64,000 nucleotides of DNA from an uncultured Mesorhizobium sp. (GTDB taxonomy: Bacteria > Pseudomonadota > Alphaproteobacteria > Rhizobiales > Rhizobiaceae): the NCBI GenBank assembly GCA_937958475.1, contig CALFXR010000196.1, positions 62,001 through 126,000 on the forward strand, written 5' to 3'. Below, piece after piece: positions 17,094 through 25,863 of the stretch (position 1 is the stretch's first letter; each line of letters opens with the position of its first letter). The translations under genes and the position numbers were made by a program. The notes under the pieces are model-generated. The model was not told the DNA's origin and did not search any database. It saw only the letters and a program-made list of their open reading frames with translations.

Positions 17094-18194
17094 TCAGCGC
17101 AGCGACAGTGCGGCGCTCTTCACCTGGGCGACGACCGCCATGCCCGGAGCGAGGCCGAGATGGTCCCAGGACATCCTCGTGAGCCGCGCCAGCAGCGTCG
17201 CGCCGTCGCCTTCCGCGCCGAGGCCGAGGACGAGGATCATCTCGCGCTCGTCGATCGGCCTCGCCTGCAAGATGCGGGCGGGGAGCAGGTTGAGGATCGA
17301 CGTGGCATGCGGCGCCTCGCGCGCCAGGCTGACCTCGCCGGCGCCGATGCGCAGACGCGCGCCCGTGCCGACGGGGTGTTCGGCTGCCGAGGGAACGAGG
17401 AAGCTCCCTCCCGCCACGTCGAGGCGGGCGAGGCCGTAGCGGCGATCATAGCCGGCGACGACCGCGTCGAGGCTGACGGCCGCCTCGCGCTGGCGGGCGA
17501 GCGACAGGTCGACGTCGGCCTGGATCCCGCCGAGCGGTCCGGCGGCCTCGACCTTGCCGGCGCGCATCAGCACGAGGTGGTCGGCGAGCCGCTCCACCTC
17601 GGCCATGTCGTGGGTGACGTAGAAGGCGGGTATCTCCAGCGTGTCGTGCAGCCGCTCGAGGAACGGCAGGATCTCGTCGCGGCTCTGGCGGTCGAGCGCC
17701 GAGAGCGGCTCGTCCATCAACAGGAGACGGGGCTGGGACAGCAAGGCCCGGCCGACCGCGACGCGCTGGCGCTCGCCGCCGGACAGATGCTGCGTCGCCC
17801 TGCCCATCAGAGCGTCGAGACCGAGCAGATCGACCACCTCGTCGAAGCCGATGCGGCCGGACGCCGACGGCAAGACCTTGCCGTGGCTTGAATAGAGCAG
17901 GTTGGCGCGCACCGACATGTGCGGGAAGAGGCTCGCCTCCTGGAAGACGTAGCCGACCGCGCGCCGGTGCGGCGGCAGGAAGACATCCCCGTCCTGCCAG
18001 ACTTCGCCGGCGACGCGGCAGGCGCCGCCGAGGCGCTGGAGCCCGGCGATGCAGCGCAGGACGCTGGTCTTGCCGCAGCCGGACGGGCCGAACAGGGCGG
18101 TGATGCCCTTTCCCGGCGCGTCGAAGCGGGCGTCGAGCCGGAACTTTCCGAGCTCGCCCGCGAAGGCCACTTCTATGGCGGGGCGGACGCTCAT
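17094..18194 (-). CDS. modC: Molybdate ABC transporter ATP-binding protein ModC
   Basis: A 366-residue ATPase of the molybdate importer. Walker A is GPSGCGKTS at about 37-45, the signature LSGGERQRVAVGRAL lies near 134-148, and Walker B (LLLMDEPLSALD) follows. The C-terminal third (about 290-366) is a MOP/TOBE domain, as in family ModC, which may bind molybdate. The start overlaps the modB stop by ATGA. It sits beside a molybdenum hydroxylase block, in keeping with supplying cofactor metal. Confidence 0.95.
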   Translation of the reverse strand: MSVRPAIEVAFAGELGKFRLDARFDAPGKGITALFGPSGCGKTSVLRCIAGLQRLGGACRVAGEVWQDGDVFLPPHRRAVGYVFQEASLFPHMSVRANLLYSSHGKVLPSASGRIGFDEVVDLLGLDALMGRATQHLSGGERQRVAVGRALLSQPRLLLMDEPLSALDRQSRDEILPFLERLHDTLEIPAFYVTHDMAEVERLADHLVLMRAGKVEAAGPLGGIQADVDLSLARQREAAVSLDAVVAGYDRRYGLARLDVAGGSFLVPSAAEHPVGTGARLRIGAGEVSLAREAPHATSILNLLPARILQARPIDEREMILVLGLGAEGDGATLLARLTRMSWDHLGLAPGMAVVAQVKSAALSLR

Positions 18195-18850
18195 TCGCCG
18201 GCCCTGCGCATCCGCTTCTCGATCAGCATCATCGACAGGATGACGATGAAGGCGAAGACCACCATCCCGCCGGCGAGGATGTTGGCCTCGCGCCAGCGCA
18301 GCGCCTCGACGTAATCATAGATCGCGACGGAGAGGACCTTGGTCTCGCCGGGGATGTTGCCGCCGATCATCAGCACGACGCCGAACTCGCCGACGGTATG
18401 GGCGAAGCCGAGCACGGCGCCGGTGAGGAAACCCGGGCGCGCCAGCGGAACGGCCACCGTCCAGAAGGACCGCCAGGGCGAGGCGCGCAGCGTCGCCGCG
18501 ACTTCCAGCGGCCGGTCGCCCATCGCCTCGAAGGCGTTGCGGATCGGCTGGACGACGAAGGGCAGCGAATAGACGACGGAGCCGATCACCAGGCCTTCGA
18601 AGGTAAAGGCGAGCGTGCGCGCGCCCCACAGGGAGGCGAGCGCGCCGCCCGGTCCGCTCGGCCCGAGCGTGACGAGGAGATAGAATCCGAGCACCGTCGG
18701 CGGCAAGACGAGCGGCAGGGCGACGATCGCCGCCACCGCCTCCTTGTACCAGGCCCGCGACCGCGCCAGCCACCAGGCGACCGGCGTTCCGACGATCAGC
18801 AGGATGGCCGTCGTCAGGGTGGCAAGCTCGACCGTCAGGCGGACGGCCAC
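18191..18850 (-). CDS. modB: Molybdate ABC transporter permease ModB
   Basis: A 219-residue inner-membrane permease with about five helices and the EAA-type coupling loop (FEAMGDRPLEVAATLRASP). The given start is a GTG; in-frame codons upstream encode LSPEIW, which matches the usual ModB N terminus, so the real protein may begin about 12 residues earlier at a CTG near 18886 or be initiated by coupling to modA. It lies between modA and modC in the standard order. Confidence 0.92.
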   Translation of the reverse strand: MAVRLTVELATLTTAILLIVGTPVAWWLARSRAWYKEAVAAIVALPLVLPPTVLGFYLLVTLGPSGPGGALASLWGARTLAFTFEGLVIGSVVYSLPFVVQPIRNAFEAMGDRPLEVAATLRASPWRSFWTVAVPLARPGFLTGAVLGFAHTVGEFGVVLMIGGNIPGETKVLSVAIYDYVEALRWREANILAGGMVVFAFIVILSMMLIEKRMRRAGE

Positions 18851-18882
18851 CCAGATCTCGGGAGAAAGGCCGCCCGGCGGAC

Positions 18883-19650
18883 TCAGTTGGCCGACCCCGT
18901 GCCGTAGCCGTACTTCTCGATGACCGCGGCGGCGGCCGGGCCCTTGAGGAAGTCGAGGAAGGCCTTCGCGGCGGCGCTCTGTTCGCCCTTCTTCAGAAGG
19001 ACGGCGTCCTGCTTGATCGGCGTGTAGAGCTCGGCCGGCACGACCCAGCGCGAACCCCTGTCTCCGGCGGCGATCTGCGACAGCGCGACGAAGCCGAGCT
19101 CGGCGTTGCCCGTCTCGACGAACTGGTAGGTCTGCGCGATGTTGGTGCCCTGCACGATCCTGGCCTGCAGCCCGTCATAGACGCCGAGGGCCTTCATCGC
19201 CTCGACAGCCGCCGCACCATAGGGCGCCGTCTCCGGATTCGCCATCGCGATCTTGGCGAAGGTGCCGGCCTTCAGCGTCTCCTCGCCTTTCACCAGGGCC
19301 GCGTCCGCGCTCCACAGGACGATCTTGCCGATGGCGTAGGTAAAGTCCGTGCCGTTGACGCCAAGGCCCTCCTCGATCACCTTTGCGGTGCGGACATCGT
19401 CGGCCGACAGGAAGACCTCGAACGGCGCGCCCTGCGTGATCTGCGTGTAGAGCTGGCCGGTCGCGCCGAAGCTGAAGACCGCGTCGTGGCCAGTCTCGGC
19501 CTTGAAGGCGGCCCCGAGTTCGTTGGCCGCTTCGGTGAAGTTGGCCGCGACGGCAACGTTGGTCTGATCGGCCGAGGCCGACGCGGTCAGCAGCCCCAGG
19601 ACCACCGCGAAGCCCGCTGCGGCACCCTTCACTCGGACTCGCAACTCCAT
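18883..19650 (-). CDS. modA: Molybdate-binding protein ModA
   Basis: A 255-residue periplasmic molybdate/tungstate receptor. Residues 1-27 form a Sec signal peptide ending SASA. The mature start NVAVAANFTEAANELGAAF and FSFGATGQLYTQITQGAPFEVF segments (the latter holding the oxyanion-binding serine/alanine region) are typical; the first is the standard ModA opening. GGGAGGGG precedes the ATG. It leads the modABC-modE run and is controlled by a promoter whose -10 overlaps a perfect molybdate-box palindrome. Confidence 0.95.
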   Translation of the reverse strand: MELRVRVKGAAAGFAVVLGLLTASASADQTNVAVAANFTEAANELGAAFKAETGHDAVFSFGATGQLYTQITQGAPFEVFLSADDVRTAKVIEEGLGVNGTDFTYAIGKIVLWSADAALVKGEETLKAGTFAKIAMANPETAPYGAAAVEAMKALGVYDGLQARIVQGTNIAQTYQFVETGNAELGFVALSQIAAGDRGSRWVVPAELYTPIKQDAVLLKKGEQSAAAKAFLDFLKGPAAAAVIEKYGYGTGSAN

Positions 19651-19707
19651 GATGTCCCCTCCCTGAGCGCTGGCGCCCGCGGACTTTCAGCTGAACTGAC
19701 AAGATCG

Positions 19708-19727
19708 TTATATCCAGTTGGATATAA
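19708..19727. promoter_or_regulatory. Molybdate box (ModE operator) of modABC
   Basis: TTATATCCAGTTGGATATAA is a perfect palindrome (8-base arms, AGTT centre), flanked by CG on one side as in known CGxTATAT molybdate boxes. It overlaps the predicted -10 of modA, so bound ModE would block transcription when molybdate is plentiful. Confidence 0.8.
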
Positions 19728-19751
19728 ATATGGATCGAGCCAATTCGTCAA
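19723..19751 (-). promoter_or_regulatory. modA promoter
   Basis: On the minus strand TTGACG (19751-19746), a 17-base spacer and TTTATA (19728-19723) form a good sigma70-type promoter, with its -10 inside the molybdate box. Confidence 0.6.
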
Positions 19752-20036
19752 CTGGCGAGCGACGACGCTGATGTGGCCCGATGAATCCGGGGCGTAATCG
19801 CCACAAAGGCCGTTCCTTCATCGCGCGGCCATGCGGGATCGGCAGCAAGACATGGTGCCCATGGATCGGTGTCCGAGGCCTTCGAAATATCGGATTGGGA
19901 TGAACGCCGGGGGAGCGGGGGGAGGGGCGGATCGCGTCGTCGCCCGACCGCCGCCGCCTGTCGCATCCGCGGCGGACCCGCGCGCCGGACAGCGGCCCGC
20001 GCCGTCCGCCGATCGTCGTATTCGCGGGAGGTCGGC
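19752..20036. other. Intergenic region between modA promoter and GST gene
   Basis: Together with the modA promoter this makes a 386-base gene-free gap. Apart from the promoter and operator already listed, I see no convincing gene, hairpin or repeat here. Confidence 0.5.
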
Positions 20037-20708
20037 TCATCTAAAGTGGGGGTTCTTCTCCCGCTCGATGACCGTGCGGACCGCAGGGCGGTCGAACATC
20101 TGCGTCTTGTGCCGCGTGTAGTTGGCGAGTTCGTGCATCGGCAGGCCGTTGCTGGTGCCCCAGCCGTAGAAGACGAGCGCGTAGGGGTCGACCACCGTGT
20201 AGGCGTCGCCCATCATCCACGCCTTGTCGCCGATCAGCGCGTCGACCTCCTGCATGCTTTCCCAGTAGCTGGAAACGGCCTTGGCGCGGATTTCGCCGTA
20301 GAGGTCCTCGCGGTCGACGAAGCGATGGGGACGGAACTTGGCGCGCTGGAAGATGTGCGGCGTGTTCGAGAACCAGGCCATCTGGGCGATGCACTGCATG
20401 CGCGCGATCAGGTCGTCCGGCAGGAGCCCCGCCTCCGGGTAGGCGGAGGCGATCCAGGCGAGGATCGCCGTGTTCTCGGTGATCACCCTGCCGTCGACGA
20501 CGAGCGCCGGCACGCGTCCGCGCGGATTGACCGCGAGGTATTCCGGCGTCTGGTGCTGGTTCTTCGACAACAACGTCTCGACGGCGCGGTAGGGGCGCCC
20601 CGTTTCCTCGAGCGCGATGTGGGAGGCGAGCGAGCAGGCGCCGGGGCTGTAGAAGAGGATCGGCTCCGCCGACGGGGCTGCAAGGGCATCCTGGGCTGCA
20701 ACGGTCAT
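20037..20708 (-). CDS. Glutathione S-transferase, beta-class-like
   Basis: A 223-residue GST. The N-terminal thioredoxin-fold domain opens with ILFYSPGACSLASHIALEE, where C25 corresponds to the catalytic cysteine of bacterial beta-class enzymes; GRVPALVVDG carries the cis-proline and the following ITENTAIL segment binds glutathione. The all-helical C-terminal domain runs from about 110. AAAGGA precedes the ATG. It is the last gene of the block B run, 76 bases after the Mo-hydroxylase large subunit. In this setting it may isomerise, dehalogenate or detoxify an intermediate; which is not visible. Confidence 0.9.
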   Translation of the reverse strand: MTVAAQDALAAPSAEPILFYSPGACSLASHIALEETGRPYRAVETLLSKNQHQTPEYLAVNPRGRVPALVVDGRVITENTAILAWIASAYPEAGLLPDDLIARMQCIAQMAWFSNTPHIFQRAKFRPHRFVDREDLYGEIRAKAVSSYWESMQEVDALIGDKAWMMGDAYTVVDPYALVFYGWGTSNGLPMHELANYTRHKTQMFDRPAVRTVIEREKNPHFR

Positions 20709-20784
20709 ACGAGGGGTCCTTTCCGTGTTCCGGGCCGCGGGTGGCGGCTCCATGTGCGAAAGACGCGGCGGTCGCACCGCCATG

Positions 20785-22887
20785 TCAGGCCATCAGCGCG
20801 GCCATGATCCGCTCGCGCGTCATCGGCATGTCGCGGATGCGCGTGCCGAGCGCGTGGGCCACGGCATTGCCGATCGCCGCCGCCGCCGGCCCGCCCGCGC
20901 ATTCGCCGACGCCGAGGGGATCGTGGTCGCGCGCGTCGACCAGCTCGACGCGGATTTCGGGAATGTCGCGGAAGCGGATGACCGGATAGGTCTGCCAGTC
21001 GAGGCTCGCGACGCCGGCTTCGCCGAAGCGCGCCTCCTCGATCAGCGCCCAGCTGATCGCCTGGACGATGTTGCCCTCGATCTGGTTGACCACCCCGTCG
21101 GGATTGACGACGAGGCCGGCATCCACCGCGCACCGGACGTCTGTGACGCGCACGGCCTCGTCGACCTCGACGGCCGCGACGACGGCGGCATAGGCCGAGA
21201 CGTTCTTGTAGCGCGCCAGTCCGAATCCCATGCCGCGCCCCGAGCCGCCGTCTTCGCGCTCCGCCCACTTCGCCATGGCCGCCGCATGTACGAGGACGGC
21301 GCGGGCACGAGGATCGGCGAGCAGCGACAGGCGGTAGGCCAGCGGATCCTCGCCGGCCCGCGCGGCGAGCTCGTCCATCAGCCCCTCGATGGCGAAGACG
21401 TTGAGGGTGGCGCCGAGGCCGCGCAGCGAGGAGGTGCGCACCGGGACGTCGTGGACGAGATGGAAGTCGACGCCCTTCGCCGCGATGTCGTAGAGCGGGA
21501 CGGCATTGCGCGTGGCGCCGCCGCCGCGCTCGTCGGGAATGTCGAAGGGCTTGCGCTCCGGCGGCGGCACTTCCAGTGCCTCGGCGGCCAACAGGGTGGC
21601 GCCGCCGACGCCGGGCCGCTGGCCGTGCGCGGCGCTCCAGATTTCCGTGGTCCAGCCGGCGGGCCGCGCGTCGGGCCCCAGCGCCGCATGGACCTCGACC
21701 GTCATCGCGGAGGAAAGCGGCTCGTAGCCGAACTCCTCCTCGCGCCGCCAGAAGAGGCGGATCGGCGTCCCCGGCAGTTCCATGGCCACCAGGGCGGCAT
21801 CGAGGGCCGCATCGTCGGCGCCGTTGTGGCCGTAGCAGCCGGCGCCCTGCACATGGTGGCAGGCCACCTTTTCGACCGGCAGGCCGAGCGTCGCTGCGAT
21901 GTTGACGCGCAGCGGATGCATGCCTTGCGCATGCGACCACACCGTCAGCACGCCGTCGCGCCACAGCGCCAGCGCGCAGGACGGGGCGAGCGACCCATGC
22001 GACAGGAACGGCCGGCTGACGCGCAGCGAAACGATCTCCCCGGCGCCGCCGGGAAGGACGTCGCCGGTGCGGCGATCATGCGAGGGCTGGGCGGCGACCC
22101 AGGCGACGCCCGCCTGCTCGGGATGCAGCGTCCGCGCGTCCCGCCAGATCGCATGTCCCGCGGCCGCGAGCGCAGCCCGGCGGACCGCCGTCTCGTCCGG
22201 GCCGACGAAGGCGACGAAGTTCGCGCGGCGGACGACGCGAATGCCGCCGCCCGACTTGCGCGCGATCGCCTCGCCGTCGAGCGCGACCAGCCGCGCCCCG
22301 CGCCCCGGCTGGCGCAGGGTGCGGGCGTGCAGCATGCCCGGCAGTTCCATGTCCTGGATGAAGCCGCCGCCGGCGAGCTTCGCCGGGAGGTCGAGGCGCG
22401 GCGTGCTCGTGCCGACGATCCGGTGGTCGCGCGGGGCCTTCGGGCGGGCCGTGCCGGTGGCTTCCGCCGTCAGGTCGAGTTCCGGCGCGACATGCCAGTA
22501 GTCGAGGCCGGTGGCGACGCCGTCCCTGAGGAAGCTGCCGGCTTGTATCGCGAGTTCCTCCGGCGCGGCGTTGAGACGAAGCGCGGCCCTGTCCAGCGCC
22601 ATGGCGCGCACCTCGGCGCAGACGGCGCGGATCGCGGCGCCGGAGTGCTCGACGGACCAGCTCGACGCCGTATAGCCCTCGCCCGGCCCCTCGACGCTGT
22701 TTCCCGACATCACGCGCACCTGGTCGAGGCCGAGATCGAGTTCCTCGGCGGCGATCTGGGCGAGCGCGGTCAGGATGCCCTGGCCGAGTTCGACCTTGCC
22801 CGTGGCGACGCGCACGGTGCGGTCGTCCTCGAAGCGCAGCCAGCGGTCGAGGCGCGGATTGTCCCTGAGGCTCTGGCTAACGCCCAT
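20785..22887 (-). CDS. Molybdenum hydroxylase large subunit, nicotinate dehydrogenase B-like, without cytochrome domain
   Basis: A 700-residue molybdopterin-binding subunit of the xanthine oxidase family, catalysing hydroxylation with water-derived oxygen. It starts directly with the cofactor domain (NPRLDRWLRFEDD, then GKVELGQGILTALAQIAAEE), the arrangement seen in nicotinate dehydrogenase NicB rather than xanthine dehydrogenase. The catalytic glutamate is in GVGECAGGPAAA near the C terminus. Unlike NicB it stops there, lacking the C-terminal cytochrome c domains, and no FAD subunit gene is nearby, so the electron acceptor is unclear. It overlaps the 2Fe-2S subunit gene by 11 bases. A GGGGAGG precedes the ATG. 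The expected substrate is an N-heteroaromatic or aldehyde; unknown. Confidence 0.88.
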   Translation of the reverse strand: MGVSQSLRDNPRLDRWLRFEDDRTVRVATGKVELGQGILTALAQIAAEELDLGLDQVRVMSGNSVEGPGEGYTASSWSVEHSGAAIRAVCAEVRAMALDRAALRLNAAPEELAIQAGSFLRDGVATGLDYWHVAPELDLTAEATGTARPKAPRDHRIVGTSTPRLDLPAKLAGGGFIQDMELPGMLHARTLRQPGRGARLVALDGEAIARKSGGGIRVVRRANFVAFVGPDETAVRRAALAAAGHAIWRDARTLHPEQAGVAWVAAQPSHDRRTGDVLPGGAGEIVSLRVSRPFLSHGSLAPSCALALWRDGVLTVWSHAQGMHPLRVNIAATLGLPVEKVACHHVQGAGCYGHNGADDAALDAALVAMELPGTPIRLFWRREEEFGYEPLSSAMTVEVHAALGPDARPAGWTTEIWSAAHGQRPGVGGATLLAAEALEVPPPERKPFDIPDERGGGATRNAVPLYDIAAKGVDFHLVHDVPVRTSSLRGLGATLNVFAIEGLMDELAARAGEDPLAYRLSLLADPRARAVLVHAAAMAKWAEREDGGSGRGMGFGLARYKNVSAYAAVVAAVEVDEAVRVTDVRCAVDAGLVVNPDGVVNQIEGNIVQAISWALIEEARFGEAGVASLDWQTYPVIRFRDIPEIRVELVDARDHDPLGVGECAGGPAAAAIGNAVAHALGTRIRDMPMTRERIMAALMA

Positions 22888-23365
22888 CGCCGGCCTCCCC
22901 GCGCATCGCCGCGGCTGCCCGGGCCACCGCCCGCAGGATGCGCGGGTGCGCGCCGCAGCGGCAGAGGTTCGCGTCGAGCGCCTCGACGATCTCGGCGCGG
23001 CTGGGCGACGGGTTGCGGTCGATGAGCGCCTTGGCCGCCATCAGCATGCCCGACAGGCAGTAGCCGCACTGTCCGGCCTGTTCGTCGATGAACGCCTGCT
23101 GCAGCGGATGCAGCGCGCCGGGGCCGCCGAGCCCCTCCACGGTGAGGATCGAACGGCCTTCGAGCGTGCCCGCCTCGCGGCTGCACGAACAGGCGGGCGC
23201 GCTGTCGACCAGCACCATGCAGGCGCCGCACTGCTCGAGCCCGCAGCCGAAGCGGGACCCTTTCAGGCCGAGATGGTTGCGCAGCACGTCGAGCAGCGGC
23301 GTCGTGGCGTGGGCCTCGACGCGGTGGACGCGGCCGTTGACGGTCAGGGTGAGATGGTCGCTCAT
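22877..23365 (-). CDS. Molybdenum hydroxylase 2Fe-2S subunit
   Basis: A 162-residue small subunit with two [2Fe-2S] sites. The N-terminal plant-ferredoxin-type cluster is bound by the cysteines of GSRFGCGLEQCGACMV plus one in the following loop (PACSC); the helical C-terminal domain carries CGYCLSGM and the NLCRCGAHPRI motif. It passes electrons from the molybdenum centre. Order and overlap with the large subunit gene show an operon; the OsmC gene stops 14 bases upstream. Very similar in plan to NicA and IorA. Confidence 0.93.
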   Translation of the reverse strand: MSDHLTLTVNGRVHRVEAHATTPLLDVLRNHLGLKGSRFGCGLEQCGACMVLVDSAPACSCSREAGTLEGRSILTVEGLGGPGALHPLQQAFIDEQAGQCGYCLSGMLMAAKALIDRNPSPSRAEIVEALDANLCRCGAHPRILRAVARAAAAMRGEAGDGR

Positions 23366-23379
23366 GCCGGCCTTCGACC

Positions 23380-24552
23380 TTACGCCACGGGTTCGCCGTT
23401 GAGACGGAGCGAGATCGCCGGCTCGATCCGCGCAGCCGCGGCGGCATGCATGAAGCACGTCCGCGCGGCCATGTTGAGCAGATTCTCGTGCATCTCGTCG
23501 GGCGCGCTGCCGTTGAGGAACAGATGGGTGTCCACCGCGCCGGCTCGCGCGGAGGCTCCGGCGGCGAATTCCGTCAGCTGCACGAGGCGGGGGGCGCGGA
23601 TGGCGAGCTTCTGCGCCTCGACATAGCGATGGAGCTGGGTGAGGAAGCAGAAGGCGATCCCCGTCGACAGCAGCCCCAGTCCCGAGGGCGCGGTATCCGC
23701 GGCGCTCTCGTCGCTCAGGATGCGGAAATGGCTCATGCCCGGGCGGGCGATCCAGGTCTCCGTCATGAACCGGCCGTTGCCGATGGCAGAACCGCGGCCG
23801 GCGATGGTGAAGAGCCGCTTGCCCGGCGAGGCGAGCGGGACCTGCGGCGCGTCGCCACCCTCGGCGATCCCCGGCTTCGCCAGGATCGGCGCCCCGGCGT
23901 CGCCGCCGGCGGCCGGCCGCGGCGGCCTGGCGTGGGTCAGGAAGGGATCCTCGACGTCTTCTCGCGGCGAGCCGGGTCTTCCGAGGGCCAGCCGCCGGCG
24001 GCCGTTGATGTGGAGCGCGAAGGTGTTGTCGGTGACGGGCTCGCGAAGGAACGCGAGGGCAGGTGAGGCGTCGATCGCCTCTTCGGCCAGAGACCTTGCG
24101 GCAGCCACATCGATGCCGGCGGACAGGGAGATGTCGATGGCGACGGCTTCCGACGACGCGGTCGCCGTCGACTGGATGAACGAACCGCTCGATCCGAACG
24201 TGTGCGACATGCCGATGCCGACGTCGTCGAGGCGGATGCCGCGCCGGCCGGCGGCTGCCGCGAGGCGATTGTAGACGTCACCGGCGACGCCGGCGATGAG
24301 ATAGCCGAGAGGAAAGGGAGCGATGTCGTGGCCGTTCAAGGCCGCGCCCTCGTCGGCGGTCAGGCGCCAGACGCTGCCGTCGGCGCCCTCGCGGAGAACC
24401 CCTTCCTTCTGCTGCGCTTCGGCTGCGCGCGCCTCGACCCGGAATCCGCCCCGCCCGGCGCCGAGCACGACCGCGGGACGCCGAGACCCGGTCCGCATGC
24501 GGAATCCGAGCGGGTCGCCGTGTCGCAGGATGCTGTCGGATCGGTCGGTCAT
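23380..24552 (-). CDS. OsmC-family protein, double-domain length
   Basis: A 390-residue protein with an OsmC-like C-terminal half: SKP-like strand-helix pattern, GLGLLSTGIAFCFLTQLHRYVEAQKL resembling the OsmC cysteine helix (quoted as GLGLLSTGIAFCFLTQL and HRYVEAQKL). The N-terminal half (about 70-170) may be a divergent second copy but lacks an obvious catalytic cysteine pair. Typical OsmC is about 140 residues, so this is a long form. OsmC proteins reduce organic peroxides; long forms recur beside molybdenum hydroxylase genes for unknown reasons. It is directly upstream of the 2Fe-2S subunit gene (14 bases). Confidence 0.65.
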   Translation of the reverse strand: MTDRSDSILRHGDPLGFRMRTGSRRPAVVLGAGRGGFRVEARAAEAQQKEGVLREGADGSVWRLTADEGAALNGHDIAPFPLGYLIAGVAGDVYNRLAAAAGRRGIRLDDVGIGMSHTFGSSGSFIQSTATASSEAVAIDISLSAGIDVAAARSLAEEAIDASPALAFLREPVTDNTFALHINGRRRLALGRPGSPREDVEDPFLTHARPPRPAAGGDAGAPILAKPGIAEGGDAPQVPLASPGKRLFTIAGRGSAIGNGRFMTETWIARPGMSHFRILSDESAADTAPSGLGLLSTGIAFCFLTQLHRYVEAQKLAIRAPRLVQLTEFAAGASARAGAVDTHLFLNGSAPDEMHENLLNMAARTCFMHAAAAARIEPAISLRLNGEPVA

Positions 24553-24755
24553 GGGGTGTCCTGTCAGTGCCGGAAGACCGCAGGAGATCGCAGCCGGCGG
24601 CCGGTCCGCAAACGTCATGGCGCAACCGGCGGAGCGCAATCGAAAGAAGGATGGAGCGGCCGGCAATTCCGCCCGCGGACGGCGCCATCCCGGCGAGGTG
24701 GCCTCCGCGACGCGGCAGCTCCAGGGCCGCCGCGCCGGTCGTCGGTTGTCGTGCC

Positions 24756-25733
24756 TCAGTTCGGCTGCACCAGCCCGGCATCGACGAGAGGCTTGATGCC
24801 GTCGATCTCGCGCTGGATCGAACCCTTCATCTCCTCCGGCGTGTTGACCACGGCCGCCAGGCCGAGCGAGGCGAGCTTCTCCTTCGCGGCGGGCGTATCG
24901 GCCCATTCCTTGATCGCCATGTGGATGCTGTCGGTGATCTCGGCGGGCAGGTCCTTCGGACCGACGGCGCCGAACCAGAGCGCCTGGTTGAAGCCGTCGA
25001 GACCCTGCTCGGCCACGGTCTTCACATCCGGCACCTGTGCCACCCGCTCGGCCGTGGTCACGGCGACGCCGTGGATCTTGCCGTCCTTGATGTGCGGCAG
25101 GTAGTTCGACGGCGCGTCGAGCGCGAAGTCGATATGGCCGCCGAGCAGATCCGCCAGCAGGGGCGGCGAGCCCTTGTAGGGGATGTGGTTGAGCTCGACG
25201 CCCGCCTGCATGCCGATCATGGCGGCGCAGATGTGGCCCTTCGTCCCCGCTCCGGGATTGCCGATGTTCACCTTGCCGGGGTTCGCCTTCGCGTAGGCGA
25301 TCAGTTCCTGCAGGGTCTTGGCGGGTGCGTTGGCGCTTGCCGAAAGCAGTGCGCAGCTCTCGGCCACGACCGTGATCGGCGTGAAGTCCACCTGGGGGTC
25401 GTAGGCCAGGTTCTTCTGGACGACCTTGTTGGCGGCGATCGGCGCGCTGCCCGACACCATGATCGTGTAGCCGTCCGGTGCCGAGCGGGCGAGCTTGCCG
25501 CCGGCCAGGGCGCCGGCCGCGCCGGCGACGTTCTCGACGACGAACTGCTGGCCGAACTTGGCCGTGAGCAGGTCCGCGACGAGGCGGGCAATGATGTCGC
25601 TGGTGCCGCCCGGCGGATAGGCCGAGATGAGCGTCACGGATTTGGTCGGCCAGTTCGCGGCGCGACCGAGGCCCGCCGAGGCCAGCACGGCGGCCGTCCC
25701 GCCGAGCACGATAAGTTCACGTCGGTTGATCAT
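24756..25733 (-). CDS. Tripartite tricarboxylate transporter receptor (TctC/Bug family)
   Basis: A 325-residue periplasmic binding protein of the Bug/TctC family. The N terminus MINRRELIVLGGTAAVLASAG contains an RR pair and hydrophobic core (quoted here in part: MINRRELIVLGGTAAVL), compatible with Tat or Sec export. The family blocks YPPGGTSDIIAR and HIPYKGSPPLLADLLGGHID are clear; these hold the ligand carboxylate. GGAGGAG precedes the start. It belongs with the tctA and tctB genes on the same strand, interrupted by a SnoaL gene. Ligand is probably a carboxylated pathway substrate. Confidence 0.92.
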   Translation of the reverse strand: MINRRELIVLGGTAAVLASAGLGRAANWPTKSVTLISAYPPGGTSDIIARLVADLLTAKFGQQFVVENVAGAAGALAGGKLARSAPDGYTIMVSGSAPIAANKVVQKNLAYDPQVDFTPITVVAESCALLSASANAPAKTLQELIAYAKANPGKVNIGNPGAGTKGHICAAMIGMQAGVELNHIPYKGSPPLLADLLGGHIDFALDAPSNYLPHIKDGKIHGVAVTTAERVAQVPDVKTVAEQGLDGFNQALWFGAVGPKDLPAEITDSIHMAIKEWADTPAAKEKLASLGLAAVVNTPEEMKGSIQREIDGIKPLVDAGLVQPN

Positions 25734-25863
25734 CGTTTCTCCTCCCTCCCGTCGTCTTGAAAGCTGTTTCGGGAATGCGGCAATCTAGGCCGGGGCGACC
25801 GGCAGTTAGTATCGAACATCGCCACCATTCCGCCTCGCGGAACAGCCGGGGCGCCCGAAGGCT

